Translations under genes and position numbers: made by a program | The notes under the pieces: model-generated | What the model saw: the letters and a program-made list of their open reading frames with translations, nothing else | The model's database searches: none | What the model was told of the DNA's origin: nothing | NCBI GenBank assembly: GCA_026545765.1 | Contig: CM048841.1 | Span: 91,651,419-91,715,418 of the forward strand | From: Plantago major | Taxonomy: Eukaryota; Streptophyta; Magnoliopsida; Lamiales; Plantaginaceae | Direction: 5' to 3' | Length of the DNA stretch: 64,000 nt | Part shown: positions 63,942-64,000 of the stretch, in pieces | Layout: each line of letters begins with the position of its first letter | How positions within the stretch are numbered: the first letter of the stretch is position 1

Positions 63942-64000
63942 TTTTTAAGCTGAAATTGAAGTCTTAATTGGAACCTTATAGTCTTAAGTAATGGTGTTTG

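Overview
This is nuclear DNA from a flowering plant, most likely a core eudicot (my guess is an asterid, possibly Lamiales; that is inference). It is AT-rich, its genes have many introns with plant-type splice sites, and it carries plant transposons (Stowaway, MULE, CACTA, Gypsy, TRIM-like, LINE). There is no sign of a prokaryotic operon, a CRISPR array or a virus.

Left third (1-24 kb): ordinary conserved single-copy genes. They are the 3' part of QTRT2 (queuine tRNA-ribosyltransferase accessory subunit, +), a clade II-like MLO membrane protein (+, 499 aa), the atypical kinase RIO2 (-, 479 aa), Rab GDP-dissociation inhibitor (-, 444 aa) and a HAD-type acid phosphatase/vegetative storage protein (+, 260 aa). 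I reconstructed every exon by hand; summed lengths and phases close in frame. Transposon remnants lie between the genes.

Middle and right (24-64 kb): a young, rearranged segmental duplication. A 2.8 kb repeat unit lies directly downstream of the acid phosphatase gene. It has a TATA-like promoter, a cluster of short hairpins and a long imperfect inverted repeat inside an apparent intron. It occurs three times in tandem (24.1-32.5 kb) and again at 39.3 and 58.4 kb. The two distant copies are each preceded by a truncated, frameshifted acid phosphatase fragment and followed by a high-affinity nitrate transporter gene (NRT2, -). Apyrase gene fragments sit before each derived module. The NRT2 copies carry different single-base frameshifts, and many differences between repeat copies fall at CAG/CTG, so part of the apparent decay may be sequence error.

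Transposons with recognisable target-site duplications: a 3.4 kb MULE carrying a GRF-zinc-finger gene and a broken MURA N-terminus (35.15-38.53 kb), a 3.15 kb CACTA element nested between old Gypsy LTRs (47.9-51.1 kb), a solo LTR (53.35-54.23 kb), a 1.67 kb TRIM-like element (54.75-56.42 kb), a LINE tail (22.36-22.57 kb) and several Stowaway MITEs. I see no convincing wholly new system. The most unusual object is the amplified fold-back unit tied to the NRT2/acid phosphatase duplication.
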